64,000 nt of DNA from Rhizophagus irregularis (lineage: Eukaryota > Glomeromycota > Glomeromycetes > Glomerales > Glomeraceae): contig NC_089451.1 of assembly GCF_026210795.1 (NCBI RefSeq), positions 852,001 through 916,000 on the forward strand, in the 5' to 3' direction. The position numbers and the translations under genes are program-made. The notes below the pieces were generated by a model. The model made no database searches. It was given only the letters and a program-made list of their open reading frames with translations, and was not told the origin of the DNA. Shown piece by piece: positions 24,138-36,812 of the stretch; the stretch's first letter is position 1; every line of letters begins with the position of its first letter.

Positions 24138-26777
24138 TTAACGTGAAATCACGTGACTTTGATTGAACTTTGATTGAACTTTCGTTGGATCCTCTCGTTT
24201 TGTATCTTTATTTTTTGTTGTTCTTCTTTCCCTGTTTGTTCGAGCTTGGTGATATTTTTTTTTTTTGCATTCAAAATAAAAATTTACGTTATTCCACTTT
24301 TGTGAACTTATTTCACGAAATTTTGCCAAGAAAAAATTTTTATTAATACATGCGAAAAATAAATACAAATGATCGGGACGTAGCCCGTGATACATGAAGT
24401 TTCTATAAAAAATATTCTGCTCCGAGCATGTGAGATAAGCCGGGATTCTAGTTCGACTTGGTACCAGAGGTGCCTTTCCCGCAAGATTTCCCGTTGACCT
24501 TACCCTTTTTACTCCACTTTGAGGAGCTTCCGCTGGCTTCTGTGTCTCTTCAAATAACCAATATATTGTTATATCAGGTTTTCTACCTTGGGAACGTCCG
24601 TAAATTGCTCGGTGTTCTCTTGAAGTTAAGCTTTCAGCATTCGCCCTATTACGGAACAAGTAAAAATAAAGAACAATGACAATGACTAAGTTTCAACAAA
24701 ATTTTGTTACCAAACGATCTCATATTTCGGATCACGGAATATTTCTTTGAAGGTGTCATGTATATAGTCATGTACAACAGTATCCTCATTTTTATTCCTT
24801 AAATGTGGATACATGTGCATCCTTTCGTAGCTTGAAAGGAAAAAAGAAAGTTATTGGAGAGAAATGTCAAGAAAAAGAAAAACAAGATTGAAATCCAAGA
24901 ATATTACAATGTACGTGCAACTGCTTGTGTAGCTTCGAATAAGCGCCTCTCACTGTCTGAATAAATGACTTTGTCCCGATACTTTTCCCACATATCATAG
25001 AATTTGGAACGAAACTCATCTATGTCATTTATCTCCTGTGTTTGGTTACAAAAAAAAAAAATATTAGACTATATTATCACAGGACTGCACGCGCCAGATG
25101 ACAATTACCCTCTCTTATCGTCCATAATTTCCGAAAAAACTGGGCGGAATTGGTTGCTTCGTGAAGCACGCCATTTCCGATCTTCAATATCTAAATACAA
25201 TGACTTCTTCGTTTTTGTCAAGTCGATAAAGTGAAGGGACCTATAGTACAAAGGATTCATTAGACAGTCAGACATCTTAACCTTAATTGCAGATTTTAAA
25301 CCAACCTATACTTACAAGATTGCCTCAATATCTGACGAAAACTGAAAAATTTCGCCATCCACTAGTTTGTCAATATTAGTAATCTGATATTTGCGAAACG
25401 CGTCTGAAACATTGTAGCCTTCGATAATCCACTAAAAAAGAAAAGCAATAGTCAATACAGAAATTTTTTCCTGAAATTGATACGAATTCGTGAAAAGAGA
25501 ACGGCAAACTTACATCCTTCTGCGAAGAAAGATCACAGAGTTCCTGACGTATTCTTAGATATGTGTCACGCATTACTTCTTTGTCAGTCATGATATCCCC
25601 ATCCTGCATAGATTAAGTTAGTCATTGGAGAGGCGAAAAAACATGTCTGTTTTAATGCCTCATCATTTCTGTTACCTCGTTTATAATGATCGGAGGAATC
25701 GTTTTCGTATTTTCATCTTCCTGATTAGGCATACTAGGTGATTTCTGCGAAGAAGTTTCAGAGAAGAAGTTCGTAAGAGGAATAGATGATGATGATTCTT
25801 CGTCACTGAATGTTAAATCGCTATATGTTGATTTTACTTCCGTCTCACTGGCGGTACTTCGAAAGGTGAGAAGACATTTTTTGTTGCGTAAAGACAGTTG
25901 AAAATACAACTACCTTATTTTCTGGAGTTCGTGGCTGAGCCTCTGAGAGGAAGGAGTAACCGCGCGCAAAGGAGGGACTTCAACTTTGGTTTGATCTACT
26001 GTTGTTTTTGTGAAGATGTTTAGCAATAAGCAACTTTGTAGTTTGTAGTGGTAGCACGGAGTATGTGGCCTATCATATTAATTTCGTTTATACCACTAGC
26101 AATCCCTGTCCCTCCACTTTCTGAATTTGATGACGATGAATCTGGTTGTGCTGTTGCTTCTCCTGGTGCCTCTTCGCGTACTACTGGTGATAATGGCATG
26201 CCCTTCGTGGTTCTGGCCTGTTCACGCAAAAATAATAGAAAATTTTGAGAAAAATTCATGGTAATAAACCCTTATCATCATTGGATGTGATTGCATAAAA
26301 TTCAATGCCTTATCAATATCCTAACCTCTCGTAGCGATAACTTTTTTTTCCGCTTTGGTTGACGGATAGATACGAAAGAAGTTAAATTGCTTTTATTTCA
26401 ATTTTGTTTTAATAAAAAACAATGAATTAACGCACTGTTTATGAATCCATTATACCTTTTCTTGACTTTTGTAAGACAGGTCTGTCTCCTTTAGGTGTCT
26501 CGCAAATTTATTTCGTACAATTCGTTCTTGTTTTGTAAACTCCTCTCGCACAATCAGATCTTGTTTGAACGTCGAAGCCATAACATTTGTTGTATGCTCC
26601 TCCTTTAAAAACAGAAGAGCAGAGATGTTAGGATTTCATCACGCTTATTAGGATTTCGATAAGTCAAACATTCCATACCAACAATGCCGTGCGTTCAACA
26701 ATAGTTGTAATCTTCCGTTTTTGTAGCAACGCAGAACTATCCCAGAATTCGTTTACTGAAGCCGATTTCTTCTCACT
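24138..26777 (-). CDS. Multi-exon gene with fused 3' exon (PD-(D/E)XK-like region joined to another family's tail)
   Basis: Minus-strand exons that fit GT-AG rules: 26777-26679, 26602-26456, 26217-26094, 25998-25914, 25856-25676, 25603-25514, 25431-25316, 25240-25109, 25035-24908, 24830-24711 and 24645-24138. They read SEKKSASVNEFWDSS, then an acidic Ser-rich linker, then DGDIMTDKEVMRDTYL, WIIEGYNVSDAFRKYQI, EINDIDEFRSKFYDMWEKY, YERMHMYPHLRNKNEDT and IHDTFKEIFRDPKYEIVWAN. I recall the last part from a glomeromycete family that continues through GRKPDF to an E-x-K. Here it reaches GRSQGRKPDI and switches within a few residues to LFEETQKPAEAPQSGVK, the tail of the other nuclease family (13.7 kb). 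All phases agree except the 25109/25035 join, which is off by two and may mean a small error or an alternative splice. The first exon is not located; ATGGAAG before a GTAAGT donor at about 27347 on minus is a candidate. Confidence 0.6.
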
Positions 26778-26862
26778 CTATGACAATATAATGATTAGTA
26801 AGTTCAAGGAAAAAGTCTATCAACATTAAATCGCAGACACAGCTCATGGTTGCAAGGACGAA

Positions 26863-27117
26863 ACCACCCGAGACGAAACTCAAACACTCCCAGAGCGAAA
26901 TCAGGGGTGCTGGGTAGTTGAACACAGGACGAAACCCCATCCAAAGACTATCACTCCTCAGACTCGTCCGCTTACAACCAAAAAAAAAATGTTCATGCAG
27001 GATGAAACCACCCGAGACGAAACTCAAACACTCCCAGTCCCAGAGCGAAATCAGGGGTGCTGGGTAGTTGAATACAGGACGTAACCCCATCCAAAGAGCT
27101 AAAGCTCCTCAGACTCA
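26863..27117. repeat. Tandem direct repeat (two units of about 120 bp)
   Basis: GAAACCACCCGAGACGAAAC begins units at about 26866 and 27003. Both continue through CAAACACTCCCAG, GAAATCAGGGGTGCTGGGTA and CCCCATCCAAAGA to CTCCTCAGACTC. They lie upstream of the first confirmed exon of the minus-strand gene, probably in an intron or leader. Confidence 0.75.
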
Positions 27118-27119
27118 TC

Positions 27120-27650
27120 CACTGCTAACAAAGAAAGAAAAATACGTAACTTGTAATGAAGCAAGTGCGAACATATCGTTTATGTTCTTTGCACTTGTCA
27201 GCAGAGAAATCATTATACTGTTGTCGATATAGTAAATAACTTAGTAGAGAACCAGTCATGGTCTATCGACCACTCGGATTCCTAACGTTTTATACTCACA
27301 GAACTGACAGAATGAAGGCAGAAACTGCTAAAAAACTTACCTTCCATTTTTCTGATTTTTTATTTTGTATTCATACGATGTTTCAACGAGATAAAAAAAC
27401 TTTGGAGCAAAAAATGAGTTTATATACACGAGACGCGAAAAAAATTCCCATCATATGACATATGACAATTATGACGTGTGATCGTTTTGATGATTTTTCA
27501 CTAGTCAGAAAATGATAAAGCCATTTAATGCGAGTCTCACCATTATTACAAGCCAGCAGATATGGACAAATTATTTTTCATTAATAGCAAACACAAAATT
27601 TATATTTGAGAACATAAAACAAAACACATAACACGCTTAAAAAATCGAAG
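27120..27650. promoter_or_regulatory. Likely 5' region of the minus-strand multi-exon gene
   Basis: On minus, GTATATAAAC (about 27427-27418) is TATA-like, and ATGGAAG directly followed by GTAAGTTTTT lies about 75 bp downstream at about 27347. The ORF at 27258-27458 (+) is a shadow. Inference only. Confidence 0.3.
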
Positions 27651-27654
27651 TAAA

Positions 27655-28075
27655 GCTCTTTATTATATTTTTCATAAATAATATACGAGAAAGGGCCAAC
27701 TAGATAAGTAAAAATGAAAGTAATAAACAATAGAATATCAGGTTGTTTCAAGGGAAAGATTTGCCGAGCCCTAACTCATATAATGGCAGTTCCTTCACTT
27801 CCTTCCCCAGCCACTACTCCGCATTATTATCTAAACTGCTAATATTTTCTTTACTATCTAACCATTTGCTAATTAACTTTACTGTACTATATTTCGAATC
27901 ACTGTACCCATAATAAAAACTTTTTATAGTAGCCCCTCCAATCTTTTTTCCCGTAAGTTAACGAATTTCACGAGCTACCGTTTCACACATATAGTCAACT
28001 GAATCACTTCCTCTAAGCGAATTAAAAATTTGCTTAAAACGGGCCTCTATCCCATTTATTCGATTCTTTCAGATG
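27655..28075 (-). pseudogene. Second copy of the helix-turn-helix-like fragment family
   Basis: Minus-strand frames read FKQIFNSLRGSDSVDYMCET, GKKIGGATIKSFYYGYSDS and STVKLISKWLDSKE. The 3' part (TTTCAAGGGAAAGATTTGCCG) matches the flank of the fragment at 2.4 kb. Stops interrupt the reading. Function unknown. Confidence 0.4.
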
Positions 28076-28079
28076 TCAA

Positions 28080-30970
28080 GTAATAAATATTTTGATTGAT
28101 ATAAATAACATAAAAAATAATTTTATTTCCATGAAAATGCGTCGGAACTTCCGGAATAAGAGCTCGCATGTGAGGACTCCGATCTTGAAGCCCGGAATTG
28201 TTGGCCACACTGTGTTGATCAGATTCATCAGATTTGTCAGAGTTCTTTGAGCAAGAATGCCATCTACATTATGTCAAACCATATTACTTAAATAGTAGCA
28301 TTGATTGTGGAGTAAAATTGCTTAGCTTAATTTAAATAATGATTCCAACCGCTTTTTATAAAAAAAAATATTTTAATTTAGTACTTGTTACGAACTTTTT
28401 GTGAAAAATACTATATTTATTTATTAAATAACATTTATTTTACAAACTTGGCAGAATTCTCCATTTTCCATAAATGTACCTTTTATTAAATTCTTTGCTT
28501 TAGCATGGAAAAAGGTTATGGTTTCGCGAAGTATTATGTAAATATACTTCAAAATGGTGATTATGACTTTACATATGCATTACATGAACATATGTTTATA
28601 GACTTATTAGAGTTTAAGTTTAAACTGGCGAATCACCAACTCAATTTACTAACTTTCATCCATTATTATTATTTTTTTATTGAGAAAGATATTAAAATTT
28701 TGCCGGTATAAGTTTTTTAGGAGTATTTAATAATTTTTTTTTTTTGTATTAAAGTTTTTACGAACAAAAATTATTATTGCTTCTCATATTGAAATTTAAT
28801 AACCTTCGAATAAATATTGGGTCATATTAATATTTTCCAAATTTCAAGCATTCATAATAAAAGTATCATTTTAAATATTCCTAGTATTCTCATAGCAATC
28901 TATAGTTGAAAATGCAGTAAAATGTAGTAAGTATTTATCTAACAATGCCATAATCTTTAATGAAAAGGTTACGTAAATGTAGTAATAATTACTAGTAATT
29001 AGTAAACAATCACGTGTATTACATTTGTTAGTACGAGTCAAATAAATACGGATATTTTTTTGAAAGATACAAGTAGTAAATTTAGTAAATTTTTTAAATT
29101 TTGTCAGTATTATGTAATCAGTCACGTGCGTTACATTTAGATTTATGATTTTAATTTTATTATTTTATATTTCATTTATTTGTCTAACAATTCTAAGTTT
29201 TATTAATTAATTATCACATTTTGTTATTAAAATAAAATTAACATTCATTTAGGGTAGGAATGACTTTTTAGCTCAAAGTTTGTAAAATTTGGTGACTCCT
29301 TACAATATAAAATCATTTATTACACAAAACTTATGTTACATAAAAATTAATTGATACGTTTAGGATTTTTCGTTTAATCGTAAATTGGGATAAGCTTTAC
29401 TATCAACTAGAAGGGTTTTGTGTAGAAGGGAAAAATTATTGAACAGTACTACGGGCTACGGCCCCCGGAGATAGGATCTTAAACCTGAAATCCAATTTAG
29501 AAGATACTTCACGCGGTATATTTATTTCATATTAGTTAATTACCACATTACATATTTTATTACCGTCAGAATTTTGTCTCAAATATGGAAAATAATGATA
29601 ATTTGATTTAGTGACAATATTCTCAGACGATTATTAAATTATTTACATCATTTAAAATTCCCATTGATCAGTAAATCCAGAAAATCTATTCTATTAATTA
29701 ATTTTATTAAATTTTATAATTCTAATTTTATATTATTCCTTTTATAATTTTCCTTGTACAGTTTGCGCAGTAACATGCTTTGCACAATGCACAGTATATA
29801 ATATTCTCCCTTTGCAATATACAATATTAATATCTTCAAATCAATCCTTTTTGTAATAAATTCATTAATTTCATTTTCAATTATATCTCAGTATTCTTGT
29901 TCCATAACATATTTTACAAGTGGAGCGAATGTTAAAAATGGAAAAAAGTAGAAAAGTTGAAGTACCAATATTATGAATAAATAAAAATTTAAGTAGAATG
30001 GGAATTATATACTTGTTAGTTGCTGCGTATCTTATTTATACGAGATTTTTAGATTTTTATTTATTTTTTTTTTTACGCCCTATAATCTTGTAATCCAGAT
30101 AATCCTTTATGGTAAATTTTATCGGAGTTATGTGTATTACAATTATTTTGCTTTTATTTAGAAATTTATAAAGCATATTTTATTTACCTATTGCGTTATT
30201 TTTCATGATGATCTTTAATAAAATGGTACAACCTCAAAGACCTTTTATTGTAAATTTGTAATGCCATATGGCATATGGGTATAATAAAATCGACAATAAA
30301 GAGGACGACAAGAAGAACCGTATAAATAAAATTAAAATAATTGGTTAATTGTTTTAATTGTTTTTTTTCCTTACTTAAAATAATCATTTAAAAAATATTT
30401 TCATTCTTTTTAATTTTATTAATAATAGTTTTTTTTTTATTTTTATTTATTTCCATTGTGATAAATAAACAATTTCTTTTTACGTTATAGTTTTTTTTTC
30501 CCATTGTAACAAAAAAAACAATTTCTTTTTACGTTATTTCAATATTTGAAAATTTCATTAAAAAATCAAATAATTTTTTTGGGGTCAACTTTCGGATAAC
30601 TTCCGAAAAAAAAAAAATTAAAGTTTAATTGAAACAAGGTAAAACAAGGTAAAACAGGGTAAAACAGGTTTTTTTTTTTTTTTTTGTAAACAGTTCCTAC
30701 GATCATTTACAAAGTAGTAATAATCAAAGGAGGTACAAAATAAATAAATAAATTTCTCCTTTTTTTTTCACCAAATTAATTTCTTTTCCGGTGAAAAAAA
30801 AAATAATTTTTTTTTTGTCACGCTTTTTTTTTAAAAAAAATAATTTATTTTTTTTTTGTCACGCCTTTTTTTTAAATATTTTTTTTTTTAAAAAAAATAA
30901 TTAATACTTTTTTTCCACTTTTAACACGTTACAATTTTTACAAAATTTCGTTTGTACGACGTTTCATATA
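28080..30970. other. AT-rich spacer
   Basis: No supported gene; ORFs at 28505-28711, 28871-29125 and 30196-30387 show no family pattern. From 30420 to 30900 the sequence is a run of T8-T14, A8-A12 and AAAACAGGGT/AAAACAAGGT repeats, the leader of the Smr/Sel1 gene, with several self-complementary T/A stretches. Confidence 0.4.
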
Positions 30971-30972
30971 AA

Positions 30973-32625
30973 ATGACTACAATGACAGATAATATATTAA
31001 CGGAATCAAATAATGAGAATATATTAACAAGACCAAGAAGTGAAAGAGTTTCTATCGTACTTTCTAGTACAAGTTCCGAAACTTTATCTATTGATACTTT
31101 AAGTTTAGATGCTCAATCATTTAAATCCATTAGTTCAAGATCTCCTTCAACAATAAATTTAACATTTTCACCTACAGATGAAAATTTTCCTTCAAATTTA
31201 ACTCCAAATAATAATAATAATAAAAAAAAGAAAAATATTTTTATATCTATTAAAGAAAAGATACCAAATCCTACTGATATATTACGTAATGTTAAAAAAG
31301 ATATAAAAAATTTCATTTCAAAAGATAAACAAAGAAAAAAAGAAAATGATTTTTTAGGTTATTATGAATGTAGAAATACTACTTCTTTATTAAATCCAAA
31401 AATTTCTTTATCTACTGCTAGAATTAATTTACATGAAGGTGAATCTGTTGATGAAGCTAGACGTTTAGTTATAACAAAAATTAAAAATTCTCCTTATCTT
31501 AATAATGTTTCCATTTTCATTATTACTGGTAAAGGTAATCATATGAATAGTACTAATAATCCTGGTATTTTAAATAAAAGTTTTCTTGATTGGATGAAAG
31601 ATGATTCTATTAAAAATTTGGTTGATGGTGATCCTATAAAAGGTGATGGTACTTATGAAGTATTTATAAAAAACATTTATAATAATAATAATAATAATCA
31701 TTCTTATCAAATTAATGATAAAGTTTTAAAAGAATGGAAAGAAAATGCTAAAAAAAATAATGATATAAAATATAAGATGGCTTTAGCTGGTTATTATATG
31801 AAAGGTCCAAATGAAAATCATTTTGAAGCTGAATCTTGGTATAAAAAAGCTGAAAAATTGGGTTCTATTGAAGCAAAATTATGTTTAGGTTATATGCATT
31901 CTATTGGTAAATTACGTTTTGATCCAAAAAGAGCAAAAGATTTATTTAAAGAAGTTATAAATAAATTAGAAAAATCTAAATCTAATAAAGATAAAGAATT
32001 ATCTAGAATTGCTATGAGAAATATGGCTTTAATTTATCATAATAGTCATTTTATAAAACCTTTTGAATGGGATAATCTTACTAAAATTTCAAGATTAAGT
32101 GATTTAAAAGTTAATAAATTATCAAATATTAAATTAAAAATTGCTGTTAAATGGTATAAAAAATCTTATGATTTAGGTGATAGTATTTCAGCTTATAATC
32201 TTGGTTTACTTTATGAATCTGATATTAATGGTATTAAAAAAGTTGATTATCAAGCTGAATATTATTTTAAAAAAGCTGTTGATTTTGATAATAATAATTT
32301 ATATGCAAAAGCTAAATTAGGAAGATTTTTAATTAATAAAAATGATGAAAAAGAAAAACAAAAAGGTTTTAAAATGTTAGAAGAAACTTCAAATATTGGT
32401 TTTGTTATGAGTCAAACTTATCTTGGTGAATATTATGAAAAAATTGGAAATTTTGAAGATGCTATTAAATTTTATTTTAAAGCTTCTAAACAAAATCGTG
32501 GTCGTTATAGTCATATAGCTCAATATCGTTTTAAAGAATTAAGTAAAATTATTTTAGAATCATTTGAAAGGGATTTAGAATATGGTTATATTAATTGTGT
32601 TGATAGGCTTAAAGATAATTATTAA
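30973..32625 (+). CDS. Smr-like domain plus Sel1 repeats protein
   Basis: Single exon, 550 aa from ATG at 30973; the frame is open further up only by a TTG. Residues 1-70 are Ser/Thr-rich and about 80-125 are Asn/Lys-rich. Residues about 148-233 look like an Smr domain: INLHEGESVDEARRLV (usual L-D-L-H-G) followed by FIITGKGNH (usual I-I-T-G-K-G) and a later WMKDD. Sel1/TPR-like repeats follow from about 265 (AEKLGSIEAKLCLGYMHS; YKKSYDLGDSISAYNLGLLY; FYFKASKQNR). Smr domains act on nucleic acid (nicking or RNA cleavage), and Sel1 repeats bind proteins. I recall LDLHG-type Smr tails in glomeromycetes, but this order is less familiar. No breaks. Confidence 0.78.
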   Translation: MTTMTDNILTESNNENILTRPRSERVSIVLSSTSSETLSIDTLSLDAQSFKSISSRSPSTINLTFSPTDENFPSNLTPNNNNNKKKKNIFISIKEKIPNPTDILRNVKKDIKNFISKDKQRKKENDFLGYYECRNTTSLLNPKISLSTARINLHEGESVDEARRLVITKIKNSPYLNNVSIFIITGKGNHMNSTNNPGILNKSFLDWMKDDSIKNLVDGDPIKGDGTYEVFIKNIYNNNNNNHSYQINDKVLKEWKENAKKNNDIKYKMALAGYYMKGPNENHFEAESWYKKAEKLGSIEAKLCLGYMHSIGKLRFDPKRAKDLFKEVINKLEKSKSNKDKELSRIAMRNMALIYHNSHFIKPFEWDNLTKISRLSDLKVNKLSNIKLKIAVKWYKKSYDLGDSISAYNLGLLYESDINGIKKVDYQAEYYFKKAVDFDNNNLYAKAKLGRFLINKNDEKEKQKGFKMLEETSNIGFVMSQTYLGEYYEKIGNFEDAIKFYFKASKQNRGRYSHIAQYRFKELSKIILESFERDLEYGYINCVDRLKDNY

Positions 32626-33036
32626 TTATTAGTTTTAATACAGTAATAGTTTTAGTAAGTTTTAGTTATCGTAGTTTATCGTAGTTATCGTTATATTGTA
32701 TACTTAATATTATCTATTAATAATAATTTATTGCATAAATAAATAAATTTATATTTTACACACGTTAATTAATTCCGCACGGCGCACGACGTGAGTACAT
32801 GACGGTTGACTTTAATTTGATCCACTTTGAAAATCTCGTACTTTCTCGTTAATTATATACAAATGATTAAGCACCACGGCTGTTAATAGAGTTCAAATTA
32901 CTTTTGCTTCTAGTAAGCTCGTGGGTACTAACTTTTGTAGCAGTCCACCGATAGGATCGGAATTATGCGTAATTTTTTTATAGGGAGCATAGTGCACTTG
33001 GGAAGTCTCCTGTGGTAGGTTGTTCTCATATCCATA
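32626..33036. other. Spacer with an unassigned minus reading
   Basis: Minus about 33036-32893 reads QVHYAPYKKITHNSDPIGGL and LVPTSLLEAKVI, protein-like but not recognised. Possibly a fragment of a repeated element. Confidence 0.25.
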
Positions 33037-33274
33037 GGCCGGGCAAAAAAAAATTAGATTCTCGTGACCCGGACGGGTCAGTTTTTCGAAAAATGGAAAT
33101 TTTTTTTTTATAGTAAAAAATTTTATCACGTGATTTTAAGTTATTGGCCAATATGGCGTAAAAAAATTTTACATATGAAAAAATTTTACAAATATAAAAA
33201 AAAATGCCGGCCGGCCGGCCGGGTCATTTTTAAAATTTTATGTCACGAGAATCTAAATTTTTTTTTGCCCGGCC
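33037..33274. mobile_element. MITE with about 31-bp terminal inverted repeats
   Basis: The left end GGCCGGGC, A9, TTAGATTCTCGTGA is inverted at the right end (TCACGAGAATCTAAA, T9, GCCCGGCC). 238 bp. An internal CCGGCCGGCCGGCCGG lies at about 33208-33223. ORFs inside are shadows. Confidence 0.75.
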
Positions 33275-34560
33275 TTATACTTATTGTAATTTAAATATGA
33301 AGTATTTTTTAATTTTTTAATTTTTTTATAATGTGGATAAACTGGACAACGCTAAGGGATGATAAGGTGTAAAATTTTAGGGATACCCTACCACATTCTT
33401 AATTTTTTATGTAGGAAAAACATTAAACAGAATTCTAAATTATAATGAGCGAAAAGAAATTTATTGAAACGTGCTGTAATAATCATCAAGAAAAAACAAA
33501 TTTCCTATATTTTCGTTACAGAGTAATAAAAATTGCTTATGATGATGTTCTAGAATTCATCCTCATCCTAAAAAATTATAAAATTAAATATTTTACTAGA
33601 TATGAACGAAAAAAAAATTGGTATTGGTATAAAAAGTTTCGTTAACGTTTAACTGAGAAATATAAATTTTTAAATTTTTTGAGATTACTATTCTATGAAA
33701 TAAAATTAATTAGTATTACTAAAAGTTTTTTTAATGTACCAAATTAAGTTGTTTAATGAATATTCCATTGGTTTTTTCTTTGTTAATTTCGACGTTTTAA
33801 GAAGTGATTGACGCATTCCGGATAAATTTCAGTATTTCAGAAACTTTACTGCATTTCACTATTTCGGTTAAATCCGAAACCGAAATATTCGAAAAATATA
33901 GACTTTAATTTCGTGACCATCCCTACCGCATAACATTTTTCAAAAAATCAAATTAAGTTTTTTTTAAAATAAGGCCTTAAAATCCTATACTAGTAATATT
34001 ATTAACTGCTCTAAAAGTTTGTTTAGAATTTGGAAAGATATCTTAATACTGGTTTTTGAATATAGTACACGAAAAAAATTAATACGATAGCATCATTGCT
34101 GATCATTTTAATGGTATATATTATGTATTTTACCTGATCTATGATTTTTACTATGTAACAATAAAGTTTGATGATGTATATATATATGCAGTGGTTGTGA
34201 TAGGACCCCAAGTTGTACAGTACATATATATAGGTCAGGGGAGATCAGCACACATTTACTATTAGCTCTACGGGCCGGCACTATGTAATGCTGGTCGGCA
34301 TTATCCACAAATGGAGGTGATCTACATGATTTTGGCTCATTCTAAGCAAATAACCAGGATATGCATGATTGCTCGTGGTCTTGTTGTGATCATTATTTTT
34401 TACAAATCATAAATATTATTACCAATAGTTGTATAAAAAAATTTTTTGTGCACATTAAATTTTAAAAATTGTGCACAAAAAAAATGTGCACATAAATAAA
34501 TAAATTAAATTTATTTATTTATTTTACCATATTTACACTAATAAAGGCGTTTAAAGATAT
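33275..34560. other. AT-rich spacer
   Basis: No supported gene. At about 34436-34500 TTTTTTGTGCACA and TGTGCACAAAAAA form inverted words flanked by AT repeats, possibly a tiny MITE or hairpin. The ORF at 33445-33645 has no family pattern. Confidence 0.35.
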
Positions 34561-35244
34561 TTACTTTATCTCTTCCAATTAGAGAAAATTTTAATATAGT
34601 AATGGATCAATGTATTGGTAAAGGTAAAGTATATAGCATAAATATATAATATAAATTAGAATTATTCAAAATTTTTAAACAAGCTTAGATTTTTATTTAT
34701 TAAAAAATTTAATTGTATATAATTAAATATAATTAAACCCAATTTGCATTATAACAAACTAGTTTCCAGTAATATTGAAGGACTTGAAAGTACCGAGGAA
34801 TCTAAAGGTATATCAAACAATCTGAAATATTAAATTTTTATTTATAAACAATTCAAAAACTATCTATAATTATACCTTATATAATATACAAATATAATTT
34901 AGACTAACTATTTAAATATTTAGTTCGTAAGTTAATATAATTGAATAATAATGAAATTACTCGTTATATATTTTTATTGTATTCCATATAACTAAATAAT
35001 TTATTTAATGATTAATAATACTATAGTTGGTAAGTTATCCGTTATTTAAATCTTTAGTTCTTTGCTTTATTTATTTTACATAACATTCAAATAACTAAAT
35101 TCTTTATTTAAATAACTATTTAATAATTAATTATATTACAGATATTACAGATGGTAAGTATATAGCATAAATATATAATATAGATTTAGAATTATTCAAA
35201 ATTTTTAAAACAAACTTAGATTTTTATTTAGGTTTTTACTTCAA

Positions 35245-35614
35245 ATCACCGGGGGTGATCATCACCGTTGGCCAGAATTATCAATTTTTACCGGCACTAT
35301 TAAGGTTGCTTGTCTAAACCTCTTCAAAATCCTACGATTAGTTTCGTCAAAATTTTACTATAGATTTATTATAGTTTCGGCAGAGTTTCAGCAGTTTCGG
35401 CATTTATAATAAGTTTTGGCAGTTTCGCCTTTCTCCAAAGTTTCGCCAGTTTTTTAATATAACTTTAATATAGTTTCGGCAGAATTTCGCTTTTCGGCGA
35501 AACGCCATCTTGCCTAAACCCCTAGGTTTCGGCAAGCAACCTTAGGCACTATATTCTTTTAATGCTGGTCGATTGTCATAATTTCAGTCACCGGTGATCA
35601 TCACCCCCGGTGAT
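35245..35614. mobile_element. MITE with 23-bp inverted ends, holding a nested element
   Basis: ATCACCGGGGGTGATCATCA at 35245 is matched inverted at 35592-35614 (two mismatches in 23). Non-coding, 370 bp including the inner insertion. It interrupts the second copy of the intron-like block. Confidence 0.75.
35293..35552. mobile_element. Nested small DNA element with 12-bp TIR and 8-bp TSD
   Basis: GGCACTAT flanks the insert at 35293-35300 and 35545-35552. The insert (35301-35544, 244 bp) starts TAAGGTTGCTTG and ends CAAGCAACCTTA, a perfect inverted pair. An 8-bp duplication suits the hAT class. It carries many TTTCGGC words. Confidence 0.85.
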
Positions 35615-36812
35615 AGTTAGAAAAATTCTTTTATTTATTAAAAAAATTTAATTGTAAATAATCAAATATAATTAAACCCAATTTGCAATATTACAAAACT
35701 AGTTTCCAGTAATATTGAAGTACTTGAAGGTACCGAGGAATCTAAAGGTATATCAAACAATCTGAAATATTAAAATTTTATTTATAATTCAAATACTATT
35801 TATAATTGTACCTTATATAATATACAAATATAATTTAAACTAACTATAATATATAAAAATTATATTAAATATTTAGCTCGTAAGTTAATATAATTGAATA
35901 ATAATTAAATTACTCTTGTATTTCCATATAACTAAATAATTTATTTAATCATTAATAATACTATAGTTGATAAGTTATCAGTTATTTAAATCTTTAATTC
36001 TTTGCTTTATTTATTTTACATAACATTTAAATAACTAAATTCTTTATTTAAATAACTATTTAATAATTAATTATATTACAGATGGTAAGTTACAATATAT
36101 TTATATATTTATTTGTTTAATATTTTATATAATAATTCAACTAATTATATTCTTAATTTAAATAACTAGATTGTAAGTAATATATATTAACTTACAGTAA
36201 ATATTTTTATATTATATTTATATCTAACTAATTAATAATTAATAATACTATAGGGTGTAAGTTTAATATATGGTATTTATATTTCTTTTATTTATATAAT
36301 TTAAACTAACTAATTTCTTTATTTAATAGATCGTAAGTTATAAGTTATTTATTTAATTCCATTATTACTTATTTATATAATAATTACATATAATTTTAAA
36401 CTAACTAATTTCTTTATTTAATAGATTGTAAGTTATAAGTTATTTATTTAATTCCATTATTACTTATTTATATAATAATACCATATAATTTAAACTAACT
36501 AATTTCTTTAATTAAAAATTATTTTGTAATTTATTTTAGTTGGCAAGTTATAAGTTATTTATTTAATTCTATTATTACTTATTTATATAGTAATACTTAC
36601 ATATAACTTAAACTAAATAATTTATTTATTTAGTAGATTGTAAGTCATAAGTTATTTATTTAATTCTATTACTACTTATTTATATAATAATTACATATAA
36701 ACTAACTAATTTCTTTAATTAAAAATTATTTTGTAATTTATTTTAGTTGGTAAGTTATACTAAGTTATTTATTTAATTCTATTATTACTTATTTATTATT
36801 TAAACTAACTAA

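Noticed and set aside
26048-26248. Plus-strand ORF over the multi-exon minus gene
   Set aside because: Mirror of a Ser/Gly-rich exon with good splice sites on minus.
26773-27090. Minus ORF with repeated PVFNYPAPLISLW
   Set aside because: Produced by the 120-bp tandem duplication; no start context, no family.
33037-33274. CCGGCCGGCCGGCCGG as a CpG regulatory island
   Set aside because: It is inside a MITE with clear inverted ends, so it belongs to the element.
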